Shown piece by piece: positions 10,162-19,203 of a stretch of 44,723 nucleotides of DNA. Made by a program: the position numbers and the translations under genes. The stretch comes from an uncultured Bacteroidales bacterium. GTDB lineage: Bacteria > Bacteroidota > Bacteroidia > Bacteroidales > UBA932. The stretch is taken from assembly GCA_905235675.1 (NCBI GenBank), contig CAJONC010000010.1:1-44723 (forward strand), written 5' to 3'. The stretch's first letter is position 1; every line of letters begins with the position of its first letter. The notes under the pieces were generated by a model. The model was given only the letters and a program-made list of their open reading frames with translations. It did no database searches and had not been told where the DNA came from.

Positions 10162-12040
10162 TCTGTGCCTCGCCTTCTGTGCCGCCGTGTGTGCCTGCTC
10201 GGTTGTGCGGAAGTCCGGCAAAGCCGAAAAGGAAGTTCCGCTTCCCCGTCTGGCCTTGTCGGAGGAGGCGCATGTCCCGGATGTCAATGCGGACGCGATC
10301 GTGAGCGATACGCTCATGGTCAGGGATGCTGACGGAAAGGAACTCATAATAATGAAGGCTGTGCGTGACGAAGACGGAGAGATGGTGGCGAGCGATGCAA
10401 TTTCGCCATCCGTCGTTCTGGCGACATTCCGGAATGTGGCTGAACGGCATGGCATAATCGATTTGCGCTTCGACATCCGAGTGCCTGCGGAACTCGCCGG
10501 CAGCAGGCTGCAGCTCAGGTTTTCTCCGGTTCTGTACATGCCTGACGGGCCGGAACGGCTCGACGGGGTTTACATTACCGGAAAGGAGTACAGGGCTGCG
10601 CAGCTGCGGGGATACGAGCGGTACGAGCGCTATATCGGAAGCATTGTGTCCGATTCCACGGTATTCGTCCGTTACGACGACCTTGAAAATTTCCTCAAAA
10701 GGAATATACCGGAGCTATATGCCTTCAAATCCGATACGGCACGGATATCCGACGAAAGATGGACATCGGCATTCGGTGTCAGCGGACAGGAGGCGGTTGA
10801 ACATTATACGGATCATTTTCGGAAAAACAGGAACGCGCAAAAAGCTGCGCGCAAGGACGAGATGTTCCGCAGGTATGTGAAATCGCCGATAGTCACCGAG
10901 GCAATCCGCCTGGATACCGTGCTCGTAGAGGATTCCGGAGATGTGGTGTACAGCTATCTGCAGACCATACACACCCGCCCCGGATTACGGAAGGTGGATG
11001 TCGCCCTGGAAGGTTCCGTATACGAGGAAGACAGGAAAATCGCGGAGTTTCCTTCGGATGAAAAGCTGACTTTCTACATCAGTTCCCTGTCGGGGTTCGC
11101 CGACACGCGCGAACGTTATCTTACCAGGATACTGGAAAGGAGGGTCAGCGAAAACACGTCCTGCTACATTGAATTCGACTCGGGCAAGGCTGAGATAGAC
11201 GAGAGCAGGGGAAACAACCCCGTCGAAATGGGACGCATCAAGGGAAACCTCCGCGAAATCCTGGAAAACAATCATTTTGACCTCGACTCCGTGGTAATTA
11301 CGGCCTATGCCTCTCCTGAGGGATCGGTAGCCCTGAACAGGGCCCTTGCCCTCCGAAGGGCACAGGCGGCATCGGAGTACTTCGCCGGCTTTACTGCGGC
11401 CGTGTGCGACACCCTGTGCGATTATCCTGAAGTGAATTTCATCTCCCGCGAAGGCGGGGAAAACTGGCGTATGCTGACCAGGCTTGTGGAAAGCGACACG
11501 CTCATGCTTCAGTCCGACAGGGAGGCATACATGCATGCACTCGAAACGGGCGACCCCGATGCCAGGGAAGCGGGGCTGAGGAAGCTTGAATCATATCCCT
11601 ATATGCGCAGCAGCCTGTATCCGAGGCTGCGGGTGGTGCGTTTCGATTTCCACATGCACCGGAAAGGCATGGTGAAGGATACCGTCCATACCACGATAAT
11701 CGATTCGGTGTACATGGCGGGAGTGAAGGCCCTGCAGGATCGTGATTATGAGCTGGCGCTCAAGTATCTGGCCCCCTACCGCGACTTCAACACGGCGGTG
11801 GCCCTGACCCTGCTCGACCGCAACCGCAGCGCTATGCAGATACTCGAAACCCAGCCGGAAAGCGCGCAGACAGAGTATATGAAGGCTATCCTGTCAGCCC
11901 GTTTCGGTGAAGACAGGGAAGCGGTCCGGCATTACCTGAATGCCTGCAACGCCGACAGGAGTTTTGTTTTCAGGGGAAGCCTCGACCCTGAGATTGCTGC
12001 GCTTGTGCGCAAGTACAACCTGAATATTTATGATGACTGA
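10139..12040 (+). CDS. Fimbrial-locus lipoprotein with OmpA-like and TPR-like regions
   Basis: The product has 633 residues. The start MRFCVRCSLCLAFCAAVCAC gives a lipoprotein signal with Cys at about 18-20; the ATG at 10106 would put charged residues ahead of it. The N-terminal 200 residues resemble the DUF3868-type proteins that open fimbrial operons in Bacteroidales. The middle (Y-I-E-F-D-S-G-K-A-E-I-D, then V-I-T-A-Y-A-S-P-E-G-S-x-x-L-N-R-A-L-A-L-R-R-A) is OmpA-like and may bind peptidoglycan. The C-terminal 120 residues look like TPR helices (A-L-Q-D-R-D-Y-E-L-A-L-K-Y-L). It likely holds the fimbrial base at the outer membrane. It overlaps ssb by 23 bp and the next gene by 11 bp. Confidence 0.8.
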   Translation: MRFCVRCSLCLAFCAAVCACSVVRKSGKAEKEVPLPRLALSEEAHVPDVNADAIVSDTLMVRDADGKELIIMKAVRDEDGEMVASDAISPSVVLATFRNVAERHGIIDLRFDIRVPAELAGSRLQLRFSPVLYMPDGPERLDGVYITGKEYRAAQLRGYERYERYIGSIVSDSTVFVRYDDLENFLKRNIPELYAFKSDTARISDERWTSAFGVSGQEAVEHYTDHFRKNRNAQKAARKDEMFRRYVKSPIVTEAIRLDTVLVEDSGDVVYSYLQTIHTRPGLRKVDVALEGSVYEEDRKIAEFPSDEKLTFYISSLSGFADTRERYLTRILERRVSENTSCYIEFDSGKAEIDESRGNNPVEMGRIKGNLREILENNHFDLDSVVITAYASPEGSVALNRALALRRAQAASEYFAGFTAAVCDTLCDYPEVNFISREGGENWRMLTRLVESDTLMLQSDREAYMHALETGDPDAREAGLRKLESYPYMRSSLYPRLRVVRFDFHMHRKGMVKDTVHTTIIDSVYMAGVKALQDRDYELALKYLAPYRDFNTAVALTLLDRNRSAMQILETQPESAQTEYMKAILSARFGEDREAVRHYLNACNADRSFVFRGSLDPEIAALVRKYNLNIYDD

Positions 12041-12860
12041 AATGAAAGCTTTGTATGTTTTGTTAACGGCCACGGCATTGGCCTGCATGACAGCGTGTTC
12101 CGTGCGCGAAGACCGCGGCGGGTGTCCTGCGTGGATTACGGTCTGCTCCGACGGTTACGTTGCGGACGGGTATGAGGGAGAACTTCAGTTCAACCTGTCA
12201 ACCGAACTTCGCAGCATTTTCAACAGGGCGGAATATCCCCTTTCGGAGTTTGAACATAAAGGATCCCTTGTCTTTGAAGTCCCCAGGGCGGAGAAGGTGT
12301 TTGTCGATATCTTCGGCGGGGTGTCGCGCATGCGCAACCGCAGTGCAGGCCTGCTGATTGCCAGAGGCGATTGTTGCGACAGTATCTACGCAGGGCATGC
12401 GGACGCTTTCATCGACGGCGACGAAGGTATGGCTGCGATTCCTTTGAACAAGTCGTTTGCGAATCTCCGTATACATGTGATAAACAATACGGACGATATG
12501 GAACGCCTGTCGGATTTCAAATTCGTAATACACGGGGATGTGGACGGATACTGCATTCCCGGGGGAGCTCCGCACAAGGGGATTTTCGAGTACACTCCCG
12601 ATGTCGGTGAAGACAGCGAATACCTTTCCGCCCGCCTGCCGAGGCAATTGAACTCTTCCCTGACCATGGACGTGCTCATTTCTTCCGACGGATCCATGCT
12701 GACTGACATTCCGCTTGGAGAGTTAATCGCAAACATGGATTATGACTGGTCTGAACCGGATCTGGAAGATATACGGCTTGAGATAAAGCTTGAGCCGACT
12801 GCTTTTACCTTAACCATCGAAGGGTGGGGAAAAACCGAAACCATTTATATTGATTTGTAA
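12030..12860 (+). CDS. FimB/Mfa2 family fimbrial anchor lipoprotein
   Basis: The product has 276 residues from ATG 12030; ATGs at 12033 and 12042 are also possible, and MKALYVLLTATALACMTAC from 12042 is a good lipoprotein signal. The mature start C-S-V-R-E-D-R-G-G-C-P matches the C-S-x-x-E-D-R-x-x-C-P signature of FimB/Mfa2 anchors, which end fimbrial growth and hold the fibre in the outer membrane. The rest is the expected double beta-sandwich without further motifs. It overlaps the upstream gene and lies 12 bp before the fimbrillin gene, so translation is probably coupled. Confidence 0.87.
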   Translation: MMTEMKALYVLLTATALACMTACSVREDRGGCPAWITVCSDGYVADGYEGELQFNLSTELRSIFNRAEYPLSEFEHKGSLVFEVPRAEKVFVDIFGGVSRMRNRSAGLLIARGDCCDSIYAGHADAFIDGDEGMAAIPLNKSFANLRIHVINNTDDMERLSDFKFVIHGDVDGYCIPGGAPHKGIFEYTPDVGEDSEYLSARLPRQLNSSLTMDVLISSDGSMLTDIPLGELIANMDYDWSEPDLEDIRLEIKLEPTAFTLTIEGWGKTETIYIDL

Positions 12861-12872
12861 AAATTAAAAAAA

Positions 12873-13916
12873 ATGAATAAAAGAATTTTGACTGCAATGG
12901 CCGTTGTCATTGCTTTTGCCTCCTGCAACAAGAATACGTACGTAAATGCTCCTGTTCCCGAAGAGGCGGGAACCAGCACTGTAAGCATGGCACTGGCCTC
13001 CCGTGCGGACGGAACCAAGGCCACGACCACGGCTTCGAACGACGAGAAACGCCTTGCTTCGCTGCGCGTTTTCATCTTTGACAAGAACGGTGCCTTCGAG
13101 AAGGAAGCCGAGGTTGTCATCGGCGGCGACAACATGAGCGCCACGGCAAGCGCCACCATCAGCAACGGCCGGAAATCTTTCCGTGCCATAGCCAATACCG
13201 GCTCGGGCATATCCACCGGCGGCCTTACCCTCGCCGCTTTCGACGCTATGGTGTCCGACCTTTCCGACAATGCGCGCAATGCCCTCGTGATGTACGGCGC
13301 CGCGTCGCAGAACGTTCTCACCGATGTTTCCGTGCCCATGAGCCTCGAACGCCTTGCAAGCAAGGTTTGCCTAACCAGGGTGAACCGGCAGTTCAGTGAC
13401 GCCGATGCCGGGGAAGTGTCCCTCAAGGTGACCGGAGTATATATCTCCAACGTCGTGGACAAGATAAGCTATAACAAAACCGCCGTTCAGTCGGGCTCGG
13501 GGACGCTCGGCTGGTACAACAGGCAGGGCGCAAAAGATGCTGCCGTTGCATCTCTCACCCAGCGTTCCGTCGATTTCACCGTCGCGCAGGGAGGAAACTG
13601 GACAGGGGACGAGGCCATGTATATCTACAGCAACGACTCCGCACTTGCCACGGAAGGAGGTTCATGGAGCCCCCGTAAGAGCCGTCTCGTGATAGAGACC
13701 ACCCTCGGCGGGACGGACAGGCATTACTACTATACCGTCACCCTTCCCCAGATACCTGCAAACCAGGTTGCGAATGTGGAAGTTACCCTCAGGGGCCTGC
13801 CTTCGCTCAATCCTGACACGCCTTCCGATCCCGTAAGCCAGATCGACATGGCGCTGACCGCGAACATCAGCGTCTCCGACTGGGGAGATGTCCAGACGGT
13901 CAGCGGAATTATTTGA
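12873..13916 (+). CDS. FimA/Mfa1-type fimbrillin, probable major subunit
   Basis: The product has 347 residues. The lipoprotein signal MNKRILTAMAVVIAFASC is followed by a Ser/Thr/Ala-rich stretch, then L-R-V-F-I-F-D-K-N-G and R-A-I-A-N-T-G, typical of P_gingi_FimA/Mfa1 proteins. Type V pilins are exported as lipoproteins, cut by a surface protease and polymerised by strand exchange. The C-terminus (I-S-V-S-D-W-G-D-V-Q) matches the 'V-x-x-W' end of these subunits. The start is preceded by a pure A/T leader (GTAAAAATTAAAAAAA), the kind that boosts translation in Bacteroidota and fits a major subunit. Confidence 0.88.
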   Translation: MNKRILTAMAVVIAFASCNKNTYVNAPVPEEAGTSTVSMALASRADGTKATTTASNDEKRLASLRVFIFDKNGAFEKEAEVVIGGDNMSATASATISNGRKSFRAIANTGSGISTGGLTLAAFDAMVSDLSDNARNALVMYGAASQNVLTDVSVPMSLERLASKVCLTRVNRQFSDADAGEVSLKVTGVYISNVVDKISYNKTAVQSGSGTLGWYNRQGAKDAAVASLTQRSVDFTVAQGGNWTGDEAMYIYSNDSALATEGGSWSPRKSRLVIETTLGGTDRHYYYTVTLPQIPANQVANVEVTLRGLPSLNPDTPSDPVSQIDMALTANISVSDWGDVQTVSGII

Positions 13917-13945
13917 TTCGCTGTTGGCACTTTCCCTGCAAAGTT

Positions 13946-15055
13946 ATGTTTAAGAATAGCGTTTTTATTTGGTTTTTCGCCATCGCTGCCGCTGCGGCAT
14001 GCGTCGTCTCCGCCTGTTCCAAAGACCGTGCGGAAGGGGCTGTCACGGATGATCCCCGCACGGACGTGGATCCGAAGGGTGTGGCGTTCACCACAAGGGC
14101 CCCGGGAGCTTACGACGTCGGGCAGGGGGACGCAGCGTTCGACAGTTTCCGCTTCTGGTCCTATGACGAGACGGAAGGCGGGTGGTGGCAGTACGGAACG
14201 GCTGTCAGGGGAGGGGACGTTTATATGCCCTTCGCCCTCGGCGATGTCTCCTGGCCATTCAGCTATGCAGGCGGAACCGCCATCTCGCACCGTATGACTT
14301 TTTACGCGCTGGCGACGGTGGGGGGAGATCCCGGAGCGAGTGATCCCGAATGCTTGATGAATGCCGGAAGCTTGGAAGTCACCGTCCCCTTTAACCATGG
14401 AATGACTGACTATCTTGCGGCATGCACTCCGGACAGGGGAATAACGCAGGTGGTGAGCCTGGATTTCAGACATGTCATGTCGAAGATAAACAGGGTGATG
14501 TTCGATCTCTCCGCATTCAACAGGTGGATAGCCGAAGAGGGCTTCTCCTGCGTTTCCGACGTGGTGGTGACTGACCTGTGGATATCCGAGCCCCTGTCGG
14601 TTGCATCTGAATTCGCCGAAGATGCCGGCACGCCGCTCCCCGGCCTCACGGGAGACTACTCCTCAGGGTCGGGGCGGGGACGGCTGTGGTATATGGAATC
14701 CGGCACGCTGCGATGCATAGGCCCTGCAGGCGCTGAGACCTCCCTGAACCTGGCGTCGGGAGGCAGGGTTTTCGACGGAATCCATTCCGGCGACGGTGGA
14801 ATGCACAGCAGGGAAGGCTATTTGGCGTTCCCCGGGACGCACACCATCTCCGTAACGCTGCAGGCGTACGATACGTCCTGCAACGCTCTCCTCGGTGCGT
14901 CGGGCTTCACCCTTACCGGGACCTTCGATCTCCCTCAGGGCTTTGTCTGCGACCTGGATATTTTCCTTACTCCCAAAGAGGCGATGGTGACTACGAAGGT
15001 AAATCCTTCGATGGCAGGATGGATGGGTTTCCGGAATATAAATGAAGAATTTTGA
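13946..15055 (+). CDS. Fimbrillin-like lipoprotein, accessory or minor subunit
   Basis: The product has 369 residues. MFKNSVFIWFFAIAAAAAC leads to V-V-S-A-C, giving a lipidated Cys near residue 24; an ATG at 13913 overlapping the upstream stop gives a poorer signal. The core has F-T-T-R-A, F-R-F-W-S-Y, and V-S-L-D-F-R-H-V-M-S-K-I, matching the F-x-H-x-x-x-K-I strand of Mfa-like fimbrillins. The C-terminal end K-V-N-P-S-M-A-G-W fits the family. It is likely a minor subunit incorporated near the tip. It lies 29 bp after the major fimbrillin. Confidence 0.82.
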   Translation: MFKNSVFIWFFAIAAAAACVVSACSKDRAEGAVTDDPRTDVDPKGVAFTTRAPGAYDVGQGDAAFDSFRFWSYDETEGGWWQYGTAVRGGDVYMPFALGDVSWPFSYAGGTAISHRMTFYALATVGGDPGASDPECLMNAGSLEVTVPFNHGMTDYLAACTPDRGITQVVSLDFRHVMSKINRVMFDLSAFNRWIAEEGFSCVSDVVVTDLWISEPLSVASEFAEDAGTPLPGLTGDYSSGSGRGRLWYMESGTLRCIGPAGAETSLNLASGGRVFDGIHSGDGGMHSREGYLAFPGTHTISVTLQAYDTSCNALLGASGFTLTGTFDLPQGFVCDLDIFLTPKEAMVTTKVNPSMAGWMGFRNINEEF

Positions 15056-15062
15056 TTTGGTT

Positions 15063-17837
15063 ATGAAAAGCTTAGTTTATTTTGCAATAGCTTCGGCCCT
15101 TCTCTCCGGCCTGTACTCCTGCGTGAAAGAGGCGACACCGCCTCCGGAAGACGGTGAAGGAGGCTCCATTGTCCTTAATGTTTCGATGGAAAATGGCGTA
15201 AAGAGCAGCATCATTGCCGACGAGAACAGGGTGTTCGATATGAATATTTGGATTTACGGCGGCGACGGCAGCCTCAGGGACTCCCGTTTCGTGTCCGACA
15301 GTCCTTTTTCCGGCTCTGCTTCCATGACTCTCCCCGTTACGGTATCGTCGGGCGACATGGTGGTGGTGCTTGCGAATGCAGGGGTTGCCGTGGCTGCTCC
15401 ACCGAGCGCGTCCACGCCGGTCTCCGGCACCAGGGATTACACGGCTTCGGCCATAGTTTCGCAGGGCGTACTCGCCGTGGGCAGCGGCACTTTTGCAGGG
15501 GATGCGGGCTTCACCCGTTCCGCGAGCGTGTCGCTTAGCCGCGTTATGTCCAAGCTCAGTGTCAGCATGGCCCTGGGAGGGGCGTATCCCGCCCAGGGAG
15601 CCGTGCTCGGATCCAACATCCGCCTTGTCTCGGCGCGGCTCCGCGGCGCAAGCCGTGTCTGGGCTTTCAACCCTTCGTTCGCGGCTGTGTCGGCGCAGAC
15701 TTTCCGTGCCGTCTCGGCTTCCCAGCTCGGGGATTACGAATACCTGGGCGATGCGGACATAGCATCGCTCAGTGCCGGAGGAACTGTCTCACTGTACTGC
15801 CTTCCGAATTACGCGGGTGACGCCTGGAATGCTTCGTATGGCAATCCTCTTGCAACATATCTGGAAATGACCTTCGACTGTGATGCCGTCGGCCCCTGGA
15901 GCGCGGGGCGCATAGTCTGCCGCTTCTACGTAAACGACGGCGCGGTTGTGGGAGCTTACGGAGGAAATGCATATACCGCATCAGTCAGGCTGACGGACGA
16001 CGGGATGCCGGTCTCGTCCTGGAGGAAGGAGAATTACTGTTTCGACATTCCATCGGGGGATTTTACTCCCGGCATCGCAAAGGCGGTCCTCTTCCACGGG
16101 CCGCGTCAGGGGACTCCCGGGGTTGACTACAGTTATTCGCTCAGCGCTTCCGCCGCTTCGGCCGACGACGGCAGGTTCAGGATTCTTTCCGGAGACGGGG
16201 ACGGCGTGACTCTCGTCTGCATCTCGCCCGGAAACTCGACGCTCTACTGCCGTGACGCATCCGGCACGGTCCTTTCGCACGTGTCCCTGTCTGGAGTTTG
16301 GCCGACGGTGACGCTCGGCCCCCTCGACGGCCTGGACATACTCGGAAAAGAAAAGTCCATCCCGATGACGGGTGCCCCCGTTGCTTCGCAGATGTTTGAC
16401 TGGGACGGCACTGCGAGCGCATACTGGAACGATACTTATGCCTTTGCGGACACCCCTGTTACGGGCATGACGCATTCGAACAGCTACAATCCCGATACCT
16501 TCCTCGGAGCGACCGGCTCAGGCTTCGGTGCTTCGCTTTTCGTGAAGGACCTTTCGTCGAAGTCCGTGCGCGACTACAAGTCGTGGCGCGACAATACCTA
16601 TTCCTACCGGCTGAACTTCAGGGGCGGCTTCTCCTCGCAGTACGGCACGGTGCAGGTGGTGGATGCCAACGTTGAACCGTATGCTGGGAACAAATTGATA
16701 TACCCGAAATACAACGGGAATGAAATGGGCGGCTTCGCCGACGTGTCGGCAATCACCTCCACGGGCAGGAGGAAACCGTCGTGGGGGCCGAGGTACATTA
16801 CCGCGAACCCCTCTGCCCTGAGTGCCAGCCTGCTTGAAATCAAGTCGGGAATGTCTTCCACTTCACAGTCCTTCGACACCAGGGCAGGAACGGAACTGCG
16901 CAGTTCAGGGGGGTCTTCCCTGAGTTCGATAGGATACGGATATTATATCAGGGTGGGAAGCGTCACCCTTGGCAGTCCGTCGCGTTCCGCGGACCGTTCT
17001 TCATTTACCGTCAGCGCCGGATACAATGAGCTGCGGACAGGGGGCGGCGTCTTCCTCCAGGGGAGGAACGGGCACAGCGGAGAGCTCGCCGAAGAATCCA
17101 TAGGGGAATATGTCATATATACCTACAGGCTCGACAAGGTCCCCATGGTATTTGCAATGGAAGTCGCCGATCTTTATTATGACGGTTCATATACCTATGT
17201 GTTCGTCGAACGGGAAAGCGGGACGTGTACCTGGGATTTCTCCGGCTGCTACTTCCGCGAGGATGCTCTTGTTCCGGCCAGGGGTTTTGATTCGTTCGCC
17301 CTGGGCTCCCTTTCTTCCGGTGAATCCTGCCCCGACTTCTCCCGTAACGAAAACCGGGGTACGAATCTCCCGTACGCCCACATGTGCTTTGACTTCGGCG
17401 ACAATGTCAGCGGCCGTAACAGCGGAAAGTACGCCGCGAATGCCGACATGTGGCTTATAGGCATCTCGACCACGGCCAACCAGGCAGTGCAGGGAGGAGA
17501 TATGCCTACGGGCCTGACATCCAACCTGAACTATTCCATCGGTATGATGGAGTCCCGGCATGTGCTTACTCCCGCTTCAAGCTTTTCTGCAAGCCTTGCG
17601 AACGTTGTCGACGGACCGTGGACATACAGGACGGGCGTGAATTCGGCGGCCAATTCGAACGGCACCGGTGAATACGGATATCCGTCATATCTGCCCACGG
17701 GCAGCAGGGTCATCACGGTAGGTCCCTGGGACTGTCTCACATCCTGGTCGTGGGGAAGCCTGTCCGAAAGCAGGGCGCGCAACTCCATCCCTGTATACGG
17801 ATGGGACGTGCCCCATGTAACGAGGAACAGCTGGTAA
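15063..17837 (+). CDS. Large fimbrial tip-like lipoprotein (DUF4906-type)
   Basis: The product has 924 residues. MKSLVYFAIASALLSGLYSC is a lipoprotein signal with Cys20; an alternative start at 15042 overlaps the upstream stop and adds seven residues. The N-terminal 330 residues are fimbrillin-like (D-M-N-I-W-I-Y-G-G-D-G, then S-L-S-R-V-M-S-K-L-S-V). The remainder is a large Gly/Ser/Tyr-rich beta domain (W-D-F-S-G-C-Y-F), resembling DUF4906 proteins that sit last in Bacteroidales fimbrial operons. A tip adhesin role is inferred from size and place, not from a binding motif. Confidence 0.75.
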   Translation: MKSLVYFAIASALLSGLYSCVKEATPPPEDGEGGSIVLNVSMENGVKSSIIADENRVFDMNIWIYGGDGSLRDSRFVSDSPFSGSASMTLPVTVSSGDMVVVLANAGVAVAAPPSASTPVSGTRDYTASAIVSQGVLAVGSGTFAGDAGFTRSASVSLSRVMSKLSVSMALGGAYPAQGAVLGSNIRLVSARLRGASRVWAFNPSFAAVSAQTFRAVSASQLGDYEYLGDADIASLSAGGTVSLYCLPNYAGDAWNASYGNPLATYLEMTFDCDAVGPWSAGRIVCRFYVNDGAVVGAYGGNAYTASVRLTDDGMPVSSWRKENYCFDIPSGDFTPGIAKAVLFHGPRQGTPGVDYSYSLSASAASADDGRFRILSGDGDGVTLVCISPGNSTLYCRDASGTVLSHVSLSGVWPTVTLGPLDGLDILGKEKSIPMTGAPVASQMFDWDGTASAYWNDTYAFADTPVTGMTHSNSYNPDTFLGATGSGFGASLFVKDLSSKSVRDYKSWRDNTYSYRLNFRGGFSSQYGTVQVVDANVEPYAGNKLIYPKYNGNEMGGFADVSAITSTGRRKPSWGPRYITANPSALSASLLEIKSGMSSTSQSFDTRAGTELRSSGGSSLSSIGYGYYIRVGSVTLGSPSRSADRSSFTVSAGYNELRTGGGVFLQGRNGHSGELAEESIGEYVIYTYRLDKVPMVFAMEVADLYYDGSYTYVFVERESGTCTWDFSGCYFREDALVPARGFDSFALGSLSSGESCPDFSRNENRGTNLPYAHMCFDFGDNVSGRNSGKYAANADMWLIGISTTANQAVQGGDMPTGLTSNLNYSIGMMESRHVLTPASSFSASLANVVDGPWTYRTGVNSAANSNGTGEYGYPSYLPTGSRVITVGPWDCLTSWSWGSLSESRARNSIPVYGWDVPHVTRNSW

Positions 17838-17860
17838 GTATTTCAGGCAGGGATTGCCGT

Positions 17861-19132
17861 TCAGCAAGCTTTCTTCTGGGGGTCTTTGAAAAGTATTGCG
17901 AACAGTACGCCAACCACGAAGGCGTAGCCGGCGAAGATATACCATGCGGCCGGCCAGGAAGGATTGGCTGCGTTGTAGACGGTGGCATCCACCACGGCGC
18001 CTGCGGCCAGCGTCCCGAGAGTTGCACCGAAACCGTTGGTCATCATCATGAAGAGCCCCTGTGCGCTGGAACGGATATCCGTAGCCACATTCTGCTCCAC
18101 GTACAGCGAACCGGAGATATTGAAGAAGTCGAATGCGACTCCGTATACCAGGCAGCTGAGAATGAATAGGGTGACACCGGGGAAGTCCGGAGTGCCGAGG
18201 CCGAAGAAACCGAAGCGGAACACCCATGCGAACATGGAGATGAGCATTACCTTCTTGATGCCGAATTTCTTCATGCAGACAGGAATGAGCAGTATGCAGA
18301 GGGTTTCGGAAAGCTGGCTGAGGGATATGAGGGCGTTGGAGTTCTTCACCGCGAAGGTGTTGGCATACTCTGGATTGCTTGCAAACGAGCCGAGGAAGGT
18401 GTTGGCATATCCGTTGGTAATCTGCAGGGATGCGCCGAGGAGCATGCTGAAGATGAAGAAAATGGCGAACTGGCCCTGCTTGAACAGGGAGAAGGCCTTG
18501 AGCCCGAAAGCATCTGCAAGGCTCCGGCTTTCTCCTTTGTGTGTTTCGCACTCGGGCATGGTGAGCGCGTAGGCGCAGAGTATGAACGAAATGATACCGG
18601 AAGAGATGAGCTGGGTGTAGGAATCCTGCATAGCTGTTCCTCCGATGTGGAGGAAATTGGTGAGCAGCATACTGCAGATGAATCCTATGGTGCCGAACAC
18701 GCGGATGGGCGGGAATTCCTTCACGGGGTCCAGGCCTGCCTTGCCGAGGGCGTTGTATGCCACGGAGTTGGAAATGGCGATGGTGGGCATGTAGAAAGCG
18801 ACGCTGAGGCTGTAAAGCACGAACAGGGGTGCGAATTCAAGCGCTGCTCCCGCGCTCTTGCAGTAGATGCCTGCGGCAATCATGAACAGGCCGGCGAGTC
18901 CGTGGCACAGCGAGAGGGTTCTCTGCGCCTGGATGTAACGGTCGGCAACTATTCCGATCAGGGTTGGCATGAAGATGGACACGATGCCCTGCATGGCAAA
19001 GAACCATTTGATCTGGGGACCGAGACCTATATTGCCGAGGTAACGGCCGAGGGATGTGAGATATGCACCCCATGCGGCATACTGCAGGAAGTTCATCAGG
19101 ATGAGCCTGACGGTGAGCTGTTTATTTTTCAT
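17861..19132 (-). CDS. MFS transporter, nucleoside:H+ symporter (NupG-type) family
   Basis: The product has 423 residues and about 12 membrane helices. The start L-I-L-M-N-F-L-Q-Y-A-A-W-G-A-Y is characteristic of the nucleoside:H+ symporter family (NupG/XapB), and I-G-I-V-A-D-R-Y-I between helices 2 and 3 is the MFS cytoplasmic loop. The likely role is nucleoside uptake for salvage; substrate cannot be read from sequence. The gene faces away from tgt with a 71-bp gap, where the minus strand holds TAATTTTG (19169 to 19162) as a -7 candidate. Confidence 0.88.
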   Translation of the reverse strand: MKNKQLTVRLILMNFLQYAAWGAYLTSLGRYLGNIGLGPQIKWFFAMQGIVSIFMPTLIGIVADRYIQAQRTLSLCHGLAGLFMIAAGIYCKSAGAALEFAPLFVLYSLSVAFYMPTIAISNSVAYNALGKAGLDPVKEFPPIRVFGTIGFICSMLLTNFLHIGGTAMQDSYTQLISSGIISFILCAYALTMPECETHKGESRSLADAFGLKAFSLFKQGQFAIFFIFSMLLGASLQITNGYANTFLGSFASNPEYANTFAVKNSNALISLSQLSETLCILLIPVCMKKFGIKKVMLISMFAWVFRFGFFGLGTPDFPGVTLFILSCLVYGVAFDFFNISGSLYVEQNVATDIRSSAQGLFMMMTNGFGATLGTLAAGAVVDATVYNAANPSWPAAWYIFAGYAFVVGVLFAILFKDPQKKAC

Positions 19133-19191
19133 CTATTATTCTGGTTTTAGTTCTTACACAACAAAATTAAGGATTTTTCTCCTATTTTAGC

Positions 19192-19199
19192 TATATTTG
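19192..19199 (+). promoter_or_regulatory. -7 box of tgt, suggesting a leaderless transcript
   Basis: TATATTTG is an exact TAnnTTTG box only 4 bp before the tgt ATG. Transcription should start at or next to the ATG. No convincing -33 TTTG is visible. Confidence 0.45.
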
Positions 19200-19203
19200 A
19201 AGG

